DNA of 6,753 nucleotides from CALARM01 sp964431735 (GTDB lineage: Bacteria > Vulcanimicrobiota > SpSt-956 > JAKJGF01), in assembly GCA_964431735.1 (NCBI GenBank), contig CAYSLJ010000254.1:1-6753 (forward strand). Direction: 5' to 3'. A program made the position numbers and the translations under genes. Numbering within the stretch: the stretch's first letter is position 1; every line of letters begins with the position of its first letter. The notes under the pieces were generated by a model. It was given only the letters and a program-made list of their open reading frames with translations, made no database searches and was not told the origin of the DNA. Below, piece by piece: positions 1-5,431 of the stretch.

Positions 1-83
1 AAATTTCTTTTTCCCTTGTATGTAAAATCACCTGTCATTTTTAAACGCAATTTTACGACATGTAGCTTCATTGGCTATTATAC
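1..83. other. AT-rich sequence with no supported feature
   Basis: Downstream of the transglutaminase-like gene stop. No convincing hairpin with T-run, RNA gene or reading frame was seen. A TATAAT on the minus strand at 77-82 has no acceptable -35. Confidence 0.5.
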
Positions 84-1121
84 TTAAATATTCGGCACAT
101 CTCCTTTTACGGGAATAGGAGTAATGCCATCCCCTCTTAACTCTACTACATTTATTATCATATAATCTGTACCTTCCTTTAATTTGGCCAGTTCCTGAAA
201 ATTTTCATAACCTGCATCCATAGCTTCCTGAAACGTTGATCCTCCAAGCATAGTTGTTTCTATATAACAGGCTTCCTGGCTGCCTGAGGCAGTGTTTACA
301 CCTAAATATACATGGTCTGATGTGATAACAAGGAGAGGTTCTAATCCCAGGTTTTCATAAACCGATGCAAGCAGAACTGTACCATCGGCACAGTTTGCAG
401 ATTTTTCCCTGATACTTTCTCTCGGAAGTCTTACCCTCTGAGTATAACCTGCCCCAAAGGATACTGTACTGGAAACATAGGAAATACCGAGGTCCTGCAC
501 TGCTTTCCATACGGCATCCATTTCGGCAAGCAGGTCTTCTGCCGATTCTCTCTGATAACCACTGAGGGTTCTATCAGGCATTTTTTCTTTTGCTCTCTTT
601 AAAATCTCCCCTATTACAGGATCTCTGGGAGTAACCCATGCAGCGAGTAAAAAAGACATATCAAAATCAGTATCTATGCCCCAGATCAACTCATCTGTGG
701 CAAGAAGGGTTATTTCTTTAGTTTCTTCATATATTATATCATTGCCTTTAAAAATTTTAAATGCTGCAGAACAGAGTTTCTGTTCCGGAAGGTCGAGGAT
801 TTTATCATTGAATACAGGAAACTGTCCTACAGTTTTAACTTCTCCCGGCTTCAGTGTTACCATCTGAGTTGCAGGATTACTGTAATCCATAACCTGACTC
901 ATAACCTTTATAGTTTCTTCTTTGTTTCCTGTATTTTTTATTTGCCACAGAAAAAGCCCGTCACCTTCCTCCAGGATTTTACTTCCAAGTACGCAGTAAA
1001 CAGGGAATACTTCCAGAGGATAATCTATGGTTATAACCGTAATCTCCGCACATAGAGAAAAACCGGGCAGACATAATATAAAAAAGGCAGTAAAGAATAA
1101 AGATAGATATGTTTTTTTCAT
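84..1121 (-). CDS. Exported transglutaminase-like cysteine protein
   Basis: This 345-residue protein begins with a Sec-type signal peptide: Lys2-Lys3, a hydrophobic stretch at about 5-22, and likely cleavage near Ala25. The Cys at 24 is not in a lipobox, so it should be released into the periplasm or medium. Residues about 30-140 look like an all-beta region. The C-terminal half carries the signature of transglutaminase-like cysteine enzymes: LPRES at 232-236, then NCADG with Cys244, a helical LLASVYENLGLEP, SDHVYLGV with His270, and YIETT with Glu288 where the third acidic residue of the triad is expected. A protease, amidase or cross-linking role cannot be separated from sequence alone. The start is well supported by AGGAGGT (1128-1134) 6 bases before ATG. 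It lies 46 bp downstream of the RNase H gene on the same strand, so cotranscription is possible. The family call is fairly secure; the substrate is unknown. Confidence 0.75.
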   Translation of the reverse strand: MKKTYLSLFFTAFFILCLPGFSLCAEITVITIDYPLEVFPVYCVLGSKILEEGDGLFLWQIKNTGNKEETIKVMSQVMDYSNPATQMVTLKPGEVKTVGQFPVFNDKILDLPEQKLCSAAFKIFKGNDIIYEETKEITLLATDELIWGIDTDFDMSFLLAAWVTPRDPVIGEILKRAKEKMPDRTLSGYQRESAEDLLAEMDAVWKAVQDLGISYVSSTVSFGAGYTQRVRLPRESIREKSANCADGTVLLASVYENLGLEPLLVITSDHVYLGVNTASGSQEACYIETTMLGGSTFQEAMDAGYENFQELAKLKEGTDYMIINVVELRGDGITPIPVKGDVPNI

Positions 1122-1127
1122 AATGTG

Positions 1128-1134
1128 ACCTCCT
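1128..1134 (-). promoter_or_regulatory. Strong Shine-Dalgarno for the transglutaminase-like gene
   Basis: AGGAGGT on the minus strand, 6 bases before the ATG at 1121. It is the best ribosome binding site in the window and fixes the start of the exported protein. Confidence 0.75.
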
Positions 1135-1167
1135 GCTTATCGTAATATATGATGTAAATCTTCGACA

Positions 1168-1788
1168 TTATTTTCTTCCGTAATCAGCCCTGATTTCACC
1201 CCAGGCTTTTGTTTCCCATTTTAATATTTTATTGCTGTAATTATTTTCTGCGAGCCATTTTTCTGCTCTGTCTACAAGGTCAAATAATTTATCATTTTTT
1301 TGACTCCTTTCCATTCTGGTATTTGCCCGTTTATTTTTAACCCATCCTATGGCAGTAATGCTGTCACTGTAAACAGGTATGGTGCTGTTAATCTTTTTCA
1401 AATAGGCAAGACCGTGAACTATGGCAAGAAATTCTCCTATATTATTTGTTCCTCCTTCAAAAGGGCCCTGTTTGAAGATAATATGACCTGTTTCTGTATC
1501 TACACCCCTGTATTCTACAATGTAATCATTTTCTGCAGCATCGACTGAAATACTTTTCATAACCGGCTCACCAATCCTGAGTCTACCCTGTTCTGATAGT
1601 TCACATACATGTTTTCCTATAAAATCTTTACTGTCACTGTTAAAGGCCTCTCTTGCCATTTCCATAGTGTCGAATGATTTATATTTTGCACCTGTAAAAC
1701 CCAGAACAAAATCTTTACATTCATCCCATGAAGTAAAGATACCTGTCTTTTTTCCTTTCCATATTACATAAAATTTCTTTTTTCCCAT
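1168..1788 (-). CDS. rnhA: Ribonuclease H (type 1) with N-terminal viroplasmin domain
   Basis: The 206-residue cytoplasmic enzyme is expected to cut the RNA strand of RNA:DNA hybrids (primer and R-loop removal). Residues about 4-50 (KFYVIWKGKKTGIF...W...C) match the caulimovirus viroplasmin/RNase H N-terminal domain, which binds hybrids. Residues about 78-204 are the catalytic RNase H fold with its four acidic residues: Asp83 in SVDAA, Glu119 in NNIGEFLAIVHGLAYL, Asp142 in PVYSDS, and Asp202 in the terminal EIRADYG. As in related bacterial viroplasmin-type enzymes, the usual glycine-rich loop after the first Asp is replaced (AENDYIVEYRGVDTETG). Length fits this subfamily. The ATG directly abuts the TAA of the preceding short ORF. 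The nearest Shine-Dalgarno-like AGGA (1800-1803) is 11 bases away, so translational coupling is plausible. A strong promoter lies at 1949-1957. The symbol reflects the family; other rnh genes elsewhere in the genome cannot be excluded. Confidence 0.9.
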   Translation of the reverse strand: MGKKKFYVIWKGKKTGIFTSWDECKDFVLGFTGAKYKSFDTMEMAREAFNSDSKDFIGKHVCELSEQGRLRIGEPVMKSISVDAAENDYIVEYRGVDTETGHIIFKQGPFEGGTNNIGEFLAIVHGLAYLKKINSTIPVYSDSITAIGWVKNKRANTRMERSQKNDKLFDLVDRAEKWLAENNYSNKILKWETKAWGEIRADYGRK

Positions 1789-1911
1789 TTATTTATTGTT
1801 CCTGACAGGACGAAAACCGAAAGTAAAACCATCATAACGGTCTCCCGGGGCATGGGACATTCCGACAGATGAACTGCAGATATCCTTTATTTCTTCCCTT
1901 ATATCGTCCAA
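1789..1911 (-). pseudogene. Short ORF ending in an FGE-sulfatase-like C-terminal tail
   Basis: The frame stays open from an ATG at 2055 (88 codons), but I favour a 40-residue version starting at TTG 1911. A perfect AAGGAG (1920-1925) lies 8 bases before the TTG, and the promoter at 1949-1957 sits inside the longer ORF, so its transcript would lack the ATG at 2055. The longer form has only a weak ribosome site (GGAT). Its extra N-terminal part is hydrophobic (FTLHLITFFIGCTIYSYN). The last ~28 residues (C-S-S-S, then APGDRYDGFTFGFRPVR) resemble the end of formylglycine-generating-enzyme/SUMF1 domains (C-R-S-A ... GFRxVR). The catalytic and core parts are absent, and I found no GGSW-type motif in any frame just upstream. 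It may be a gene remnant, a small translated leader for rnhA, or chance. It ends exactly where rnhA begins (TAA then ATG). Confidence 0.4.
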
Positions 1912-1919
1912 AAATATCA

Positions 1920-1925
1920 CTCCTT
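1920..1925 (-). promoter_or_regulatory. Shine-Dalgarno selecting the TTG start at 1911
   Basis: AAGGAG on the minus strand, spaced 8 bases from TTG 1911. It favours the 40-codon form of the short ORF over the ATG at 2055. It is internal to the longer reading frame, so it could be coincidental. Confidence 0.4.
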
Positions 1926-1948
1926 CAGTTGTATTTTCCATATAAAGT

Positions 1949-1957
1949 ATTATACCA
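1949..1957 (-). promoter_or_regulatory. Extended -10 promoter upstream of the short ORF and rnhA
   Basis: Minus-strand TGGTATAAT is a perfect TATAAT (1949-1954) with the TGn extension (1955-1957), a sigma-70 type promoter core. The best -35 at 17-bp spacing (TATTCA) is poor, as is usual for extended -10 promoters. Transcription would start near 1942-1943 and read through the short ORF into rnhA, and perhaps into the transglutaminase-like gene. Confidence 0.5.
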
Positions 1958-2075
1958 GAAAAGAGATTATATGAATATATAGTACAACCAATAAAAAACG
2001 TAATAAGATGAAGGGTAAAGAGCGAAGGAAAAGGTTTTATTATAGTCACTTTCATCTATCCATAAATAATAACCT

Positions 2076-2132
2076 CGTAATGCGTGATTTGCAGGGATTA
2101 AACCCGTCACGCGTTACGCTTCTCATATAAAT
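2076..2132. repeat. Heptamer-type intergenic repeat, hairpin copy
   Basis: CGTAATGCGTGA (2076-2087) and TCACGCGTTACG (2107-2118) are 12-bp inverted arms with one mismatch around a 19-base centre that includes GGG...CCC. The right arm is part of the 16-mer CCCGTCACGCGTTACG (2103-2118), found identically at 3113-3128. It is followed by TTCTCATATAAAT (2120-2132), also found at 3144-3156. The copy lies between the B12 importer and the short ORF. Confidence 0.75.
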
Positions 2133-2146
2133 AAGTCAAGAAAAAT

Positions 2147-2158
2147 CCGGATATCCGG
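2147..2158. repeat. 12-bp perfect palindrome CCGGATATCCGG
   Basis: A perfect palindrome in the btuD-rnhA intergenic region. Read on the minus strand it is followed by ATTTTT, so it could be a weak second terminator (CCGG stem, ATAT loop). It could equally be a protein binding site. No function is demonstrated. Confidence 0.35.
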
Positions 2159-2166
2159 TGCTACGG

Positions 2167-2202
2167 AAAAAAAATATCACAATGACATGGTTGTCAGTCA
2201 TT
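2167..2202 (-). terminator. Possible intrinsic terminator of the B12 importer operon
   Basis: On the minus strand, starting at the ATPase stop codon, AATGAC (2197-2202) can pair with GTCATT (2181-2186). A nested alternative is TGACA/TGTCA with a 4-base loop (2183-2196). After a 6-base spacer comes a run of eight T (2167-2174). The stem is short and AT-rich and the spacer is longer than ideal, so this is a moderate-to-weak terminator by eye. Confidence 0.4.
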
Positions 2203-2989
2203 ATAAAATAATCTTTGATAGAAGTGATATCCTTGGAAATCCACGGGACGGTTCTTTATCTATATTAACATATAAAGAAAATACATTGTAAATATTCTCT
2301 TCCGTAATAACATCGGAGGGCGGACCTGAAGCATAAATAGAGCCTTTACTGAGTAACAGGAGTCTGTCACTGTACTGGCATGCCAGATTAAGATCATGGG
2401 CAACCATGATTACAGTAAGGTTTTCGTCTCTATTTAATAATTTAATCACATCCAGAATATCTATCTGATAATTTATATCCAGACTCGATGTTGGTTCATC
2501 GAGGATTAAAACATCAGGTTTCTGGGCCAGGGCTTTTGCAATCATGACCCTCTGACGTTCTCCTCCTGAGAGTTCTGTTACAGGTCTTTCTGACATGTTT
2601 AAAACACCTGTTTTTTCCATAGCAATATTTATTATATTCTTATCGTCTTTGCTTTCATTCTGAAATGTGCCGAGAAAAGGGAATCTTCCCATAGAAACTA
2701 TTTCTCTTACAGTATAGGGAAAATTTATAAAGGAATCCTGTAAAACAAAGGCGAGATGCTGTGCAAGTGATGACTGGTTAAAAGTGTCAAATTTCTTACC
2801 CATAAACATAACAGAACCTTCGGAAGGTTTCAAAAAACCTGACATGAGACGAAGTAATGTAGATTTACCCGTTCCGTTAGGACCTGTAATAGATACAAAC
2901 TCTCCTTCTGAAACCTGAAAGGTAAGTTTTTTTAGAATCAAATCCTGTCTGTATCCGAAAGTCACATCTTTTATTTCAAATATATTCAT
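2201..2989 (-). CDS. btuD: ABC transporter ATP-binding protein, vitamin B12 importer type
   Basis: This 262-residue cytoplasmic ATPase is expected to drive import through the FecCD-type permease encoded upstream. All nucleotide-binding elements are present: A-loop Tyr13, Walker A GPNGTGKST (36-44), Q-loop Gln84, ABC signature LSGGERQ (140-146), Walker B VLILDE (160-165), D-loop SSLD (168-171) and switch His198 (VAHDLNLA). The sequence is of the FecE/BtuD/FhuC class. The vitamin assignment rests on the cobalamin riboswitch and the BtuF-like neighbour, not on the ATPase itself; heme or siderophore importers share this ATPase. GAGG lies 9 bases before ATG. Oddly, 175 bp of repeat-rich DNA separate it from the permease gene, although the other two genes of the set are 3 bp apart. 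The repeat ends about 8 bp upstream of its ribosome binding site. Confidence 0.9.
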   Translation of the reverse strand: MNIFEIKDVTFGYRQDLILKKLTFQVSEGEFVSITGPNGTGKSTLLRLMSGFLKPSEGSVMFMGKKFDTFNQSSLAQHLAFVLQDSFINFPYTVREIVSMGRFPFLGTFQNESKDDKNIINIAMEKTGVLNMSERPVTELSGGERQRVMIAKALAQKPDVLILDEPTSSLDINYQIDILDVIKLLNRDENLTVIMVAHDLNLACQYSDRLLLLSKGSIYASGPPSDVITEENIYNVFSLYVNIDKEPSRGFPRISLLSKIIL

Positions 2990-3007
2990 CTGTAAAACCT
3001 CATGGTT

Positions 3008-3156
3008 CGTAACGCGTGACGGGTGAGCGTGACGCGAGAATTTCTAATATAAAATTAAGTAACAAACAAACATGACCGGTTCGGTCACAACAAAGGATGA
3101 TAATGTGTTCCTCCCGTCACGCGTTACGCGTTACGCGTAACGATTCTCATATAAAT
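3008..3156. repeat. Repeat-bounded block between permease and ATPase genes
   Basis: CGTAACGCGTGACGGG (3008-3023) and its exact reverse complement (3113-3128) form a perfect 16-bp inverted repeat bounding 121 bp. Next to the left arm are more heptamer-like units (GTGAGC, GTGACGC to 3034) and an AT-rich flank TTTCTAATATAAA. The right arm continues with further units, including the 14-bp palindrome CGTTACGCGTAACG (3129-3142), then the TTCTCATATAAAT flank (3144-3156). There is no ORF of note inside. It looks like a small non-autonomous or MITE-like element, or two solo repeats in opposite orientation. No clear target-site duplication was found. Confidence 0.7.
3073..3087. repeat. Short hairpin TGACCG-GTT-CGGTCA
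   Basis: A perfect 6-bp inverted repeat with a 3-base loop in the centre of the repeat-bounded block. There is no T-run beside it, so it is not an intrinsic terminator. It could be an RNA hairpin between btuC and btuD that affects relative expression or mRNA stability. That is inference only. Confidence 0.4.
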
Positions 3157-3164
3157 CCTGTATT

Positions 3165-4175
3165 TCAAAAAAAAGAAAATTTTCTTTTTCTTAAAAGATA
3201 ACAGAAAAAAGGTGCTCCCAGTAAAGCGGTAATTATACCTACAGGCAGTTCTACAGGAGATAGAATGGTTCTGGCAATAGTATCGGAAAAAACCAGAAGT
3301 ATGGCGCCCGTTATAGCAGAAACAGGTATGAGAACACGATTATCAGGGCCAAAAATCATCCTTACCATATGAGGGACAATAAGTCCTACAAAACCTATTA
3401 TACCGCTTACAGAAACAGCAGAAGCAGTAATCAGAGAAGCAGCACATATAAGGATTAATTTTGTTCTTTCCACATTCAGACCAAGATAATGGGCTGACTC
3501 ATCTCCCAGGGTCATGACATTAAGACTTCTGGAATTAACCCAGACTATTACACTCCCTGCTACTATATAAGGAAGGATCAATAAAATATGAGACCATTCT
3601 TTTCCCGACAGGCTTCCCATCATCCAGAATATTAATTTATGGAGATCTTCATTTGTTAAAAACATAATAAATGACACAAGAGCCCAGAAAAAAGAACCTA
3701 CTATGACACCGGCAAGCAAAAAGGTGTCTACAGGGACTTTACCCCTTACGAGAGACAACTTATATACAAGAAAAACAGTAAATACTGCTCCTATAAAAGC
3801 ACAGATAGGTGTGGGAGAAATGAAAAATCTGTCCAGTTTAAACAGAAAAGAGCACCCCGCACCTGCGGCAGCACCGGCAGAAACGCCTACTATATAAGGA
3901 TCTGCAAGGGGGTTTCGTAAAAATCCCTGAAAGGTTGCTCCGGCAATGGCAAGAGCTGCTCCTACAAGACAGGCAAGTAAAATCCTGGGAAGTCTTATAA
4001 GAAACACTATATTCCAGTGTCCTTCTGAAAAATTCCTCTCTCTGCCGAAACATATTGACATAAACATATTTATCAATTCATATACATCTATATTAACCGA
4101 GCCAAGGGATATTGAAACAATTATGAGTGTGCAGAGTATAAAAAAAAGGAAAGATATATAAAAAACTTTTCTCAT
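3165..4175 (-). CDS. btuC: FecCD-family ABC permease, vitamin B12 importer type
   Basis: This 336-residue inner-membrane protein is the usual length for FecCD/BtuC permeases, which have about ten helices and work as a dimer. Diagnostic segments are visible. IRLPRILLACLVGAALAIAG and QGFLRNPLADPYIVGVSAGA (about 60-105) form the highly conserved N-terminal signature. GIIGFVGLIVPHMVR (about 258-272) contains the loop that contacts the ATPase. SDTIAR and ELPVGIITALLGAPFF (about 298-326) form the conserved C-terminal end. The substrate is inferred as cobalamin from the riboswitch upstream of the operon. The ATG lies 3 bp after the binding-protein stop (TAA GGA ATG), and a GAGG within the end of that gene, 11 bases before ATG, serves as ribosome site, so the two are cotranscribed and probably coupled. 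The C-terminus is basic (LLRKRKFSFF). Confidence 0.92.
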   Translation of the reverse strand: MRKVFYISFLFFILCTLIIVSISLGSVNIDVYELINMFMSICFGRERNFSEGHWNIVFLIRLPRILLACLVGAALAIAGATFQGFLRNPLADPYIVGVSAGAAAGAGCSFLFKLDRFFISPTPICAFIGAVFTVFLVYKLSLVRGKVPVDTFLLAGVIVGSFFWALVSFIMFLTNEDLHKLIFWMMGSLSGKEWSHILLILPYIVAGSVIVWVNSRSLNVMTLGDESAHYLGLNVERTKLILICAASLITASAVSVSGIIGFVGLIVPHMVRMIFGPDNRVLIPVSAITGAILLVFSDTIARTILSPVELPVGIITALLGAPFFCYLLRKRKFSFF

Positions 4176-4178
4176 TCC

Positions 4179-5054
4179 TTAAAAATCCTCTCCTTCAAGC
4201 CAGAGGGCTATCTGCCTTATTGCCATAATAATACGGGGAGTGGGTCGGACAAAAATATCAGGATCTATTTCATAAACATGTTTTCCTCTTATTGCTGATA
4301 TTTTCTGCCACGCTGTTCTGGACATTACCCTCTCTCTGGTTCCTGGCGTTGAAACTATAATAACGTGGGGGTCTTTCTCTACTACCCATTCACTGCTTAT
4401 CTGTATGTCATTTTTTTCCATATCACCTGCTATATTTATGCCTCCTGCAAGAGTTATAATATCGTTTATAAAACTTTTAGCTCCTACTGTCATAAGAGGC
4501 TCAGGCCATATTTCAACAAAAACCTTTATTTTCTTACGGGGAATTTTTTTTCTCATGCCTTCTATCTCTTGTTTTAATGAATTAACAAGCTGATGACTTA
4601 CTCCTGTCTCACCTGTAACTTTTCCCAGTAAAATTATGGAATTAAATACACCATCCATATCTGTTGAATCTAAAAATAAAACATTTGCTCCGAGGGAATT
4701 CGAGCAGGAGAGTAAATTATCAGAAAGCCCGTTATCTGCAACAATTAAATCAGGGTGAAATTCTATAAGTTTCTCTATATTCAAATTTACATCTCCTACT
4801 GTCGGCTTTTTTAAAGCATCGTGAGGATAGTCGCAATGTCCTGCCACAGCCACCACTTTCTCAGAAAGACCGAGATAAAACAGCAACTCTGTAATGCTCG
4901 GACTCAGAGAAACAATCCTTTGAGGCTGTGAGGTAACAGTAATTTTCCTGCATGAACTGTCTGTTACAGTTACAGGAAACAGGTCTTTCCCTGACAATAA
5001 TGTCATGGAAAAAATAAATAATGTACATAGTATCAATAAAAATTTCTTCATCAT
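4179..5054 (-). CDS. btuF: Periplasmic B12-binding protein, BtuF type
   Basis: This 291-residue substrate-binding protein of the helical-backbone class (Peripla_BP_2) captures the ligand in the periplasm and delivers it to the BtuC-type permease. Residues 1 to about 22 are a signal peptide (MMKK, hydrophobic core) with no Cys at the cleavage site, so it is soluble, as in diderm bacteria. Family marks are PQRIVSLSPSITELLFYLGL (44-63), GHCDYPHDALKKPTVGD (about 72-88), the linker start NLNIEKLIEFHPDLIVADNG (about 90-109), and near the end the segment with TAWQKISAIRGKHVYEID and RPTPRI. The CDYP motif is typical of cobalamin binders. Two ATG codons are adjacent (5054 and 5051). AGAAAGG (5059-5065) lies 4 bases from the first and 7 from the second, so initiation at 5051 is at least as likely. 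It is the first gene after the cobalamin riboswitch. Confidence 0.9.
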   Translation of the reverse strand: MMKKFLLILCTLFIFSMTLLSGKDLFPVTVTDSSCRKITVTSQPQRIVSLSPSITELLFYLGLSEKVVAVAGHCDYPHDALKKPTVGDVNLNIEKLIEFHPDLIVADNGLSDNLLSCSNSLGANVLFLDSTDMDGVFNSIILLGKVTGETGVSHQLVNSLKQEIEGMRKKIPRKKIKVFVEIWPEPLMTVGAKSFINDIITLAGGINIAGDMEKNDIQISSEWVVEKDPHVIIVSTPGTRERVMSRTAWQKISAIRGKHVYEIDPDIFVRPTPRIIMAIRQIALWLEGEDF

Positions 5055-5074
5055 AATACCTTTCTATAAGCTCT

Positions 5075-5110
5075 AAATAAAAAACCCCGACTTCTGCGAG
5101 ACGAGGTTTT
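5075..5110 (-). terminator. Riboswitch-controlled intrinsic terminator
   Basis: On the minus strand AAAACCTCG (5102-5110) pairs with CGGGGTTTT (5081-5089, one G-U), helped by further pairs near the loop and followed by TTTTTTATTT. This is a classic rho-independent terminator about 20-25 nt before btuF. As the off state of the cobalamin riboswitch it should end transcription when vitamin is bound. Confidence 0.85.
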
Positions 5111-5133
5111 CCTCATTTCCCTTTTCTCCGAAG
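5091..5133 (-). promoter_or_regulatory. Candidate antiterminator of the riboswitch expression platform
   Basis: In the leader RNA CTTC (5130-5133) can pair with GAAG (5091-5094), GAGA (5125-5128) with TCTC (5098-5101), and GAGG (5111-5114) with CCTC (5103-5106). This nested fold uses up the 5' arm of the terminator and part of its 3' arm, so the two structures exclude each other. Pairing was found by eye; no energy was calculated. Confidence 0.55.
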
Positions 5134-5146
5134 GTAATCAAGAGTT

Positions 5147-5293
5147 TTTTACCGGCCAGGTTTCCTGACTATCAGATCATAATGAGCCTGCGCCTTCCCA
5201 TCTATAACGAAAGTGGCATATTGCAGGGTCACTCCCTGATCACAGTGGCGGGAACCGTGTCAGATTAGACTGAACTTCCCTTCACCGGCAAAA
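5147..5293 (-). ncRNA. Cobalamin riboswitch aptamer
   Basis: The minus-strand RNA shows the conserved core in order: GGTGAAGGGAA (5276-5286), CACGGTTCCCGCCACTGTGA (5241-5260), CAGGGAGTGACCCTGC, ATGCCACT (5213-5220), GGGAAGGCGCAGG (5187-5199), CTGATAGTCAGG, and the B12 box AGTCAGGAAACCTGGCCGGT (5151-5170). The P1 stem closes well: TTTTGCCGG (5285-5293) with CCGGTAAAA (5147-5155). The element is followed by an antiterminator/terminator platform and then by a btuFCD-like operon, which is the expected target. Family knowledge: B12-bound aptamer represses downstream transport genes. Confidence 0.95.
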
Positions 5294-5303
5294 TCTATTA
5301 ATT

Positions 5304-5346
5304 ATGACGCGTGACACATGATGGGTGACGCGTAATCGGTAATTCC
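5304..5346. repeat. Degenerate tandem heptamers upstream of the riboswitch
   Basis: Reading in register on the plus strand gives six successive 7-mers: ATGACGC, GTGACAC, ATGATGG, GTGACGC, GTAATCG, GTAATTC. They are variants of GTRACGC, the unit seen at 3008-3034 and 6738-6753. They lie about 10 bp before the aptamer, within the likely 5' leader or promoter region of the B12 operon. Confidence 0.65.
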
Positions 5347-5374
5347 ATCCACCTCTCTATGTTCATATTTCATG

Positions 5375-5380
5375 ATTATA
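5375..5380 (-). promoter_or_regulatory. Possible -10 box for the B12 operon
   Basis: A minus-strand TATAAT (within GTTATATAATCATG) lies about 80 bases before the aptamer P1 stem. No good -35 hexamer is present at 16-18 bp, so this is only a candidate. If used, the leader RNA would include the heptamer repeats at 5304-5346. Confidence 0.3.
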
Positions 5381-5431
5381 TAACGCTCTGACAGAAAAAA
5401 CTTTACTATTCCCTATTCGACTAAAAAATCT

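Noticed and set aside
77..82. TATAAT after the transglutaminase-like gene, as a promoter for a gene to the left
   Set aside because: No acceptable -35 or TG extension, and no gene visible in the remaining 76 bases.
3008..3156. CRISPR-like array
   Set aside because: Units are 7 bp, tandem and degenerate, without spacers, and no cas gene is present.
3838..4161. Reading frames on both strands overlapping the permease gene
   Set aside because: The permease frame has clear FecCD motifs throughout; the others are shifted or antisense shadows rich in Ser, Arg and Cys.
2201..5054. Iron-siderophore or heme importer instead of B12
   Set aside because: The protein families overlap, but the cobalamin riboswitch and the CDYP-type binding protein favour B12 or a related corrinoid.
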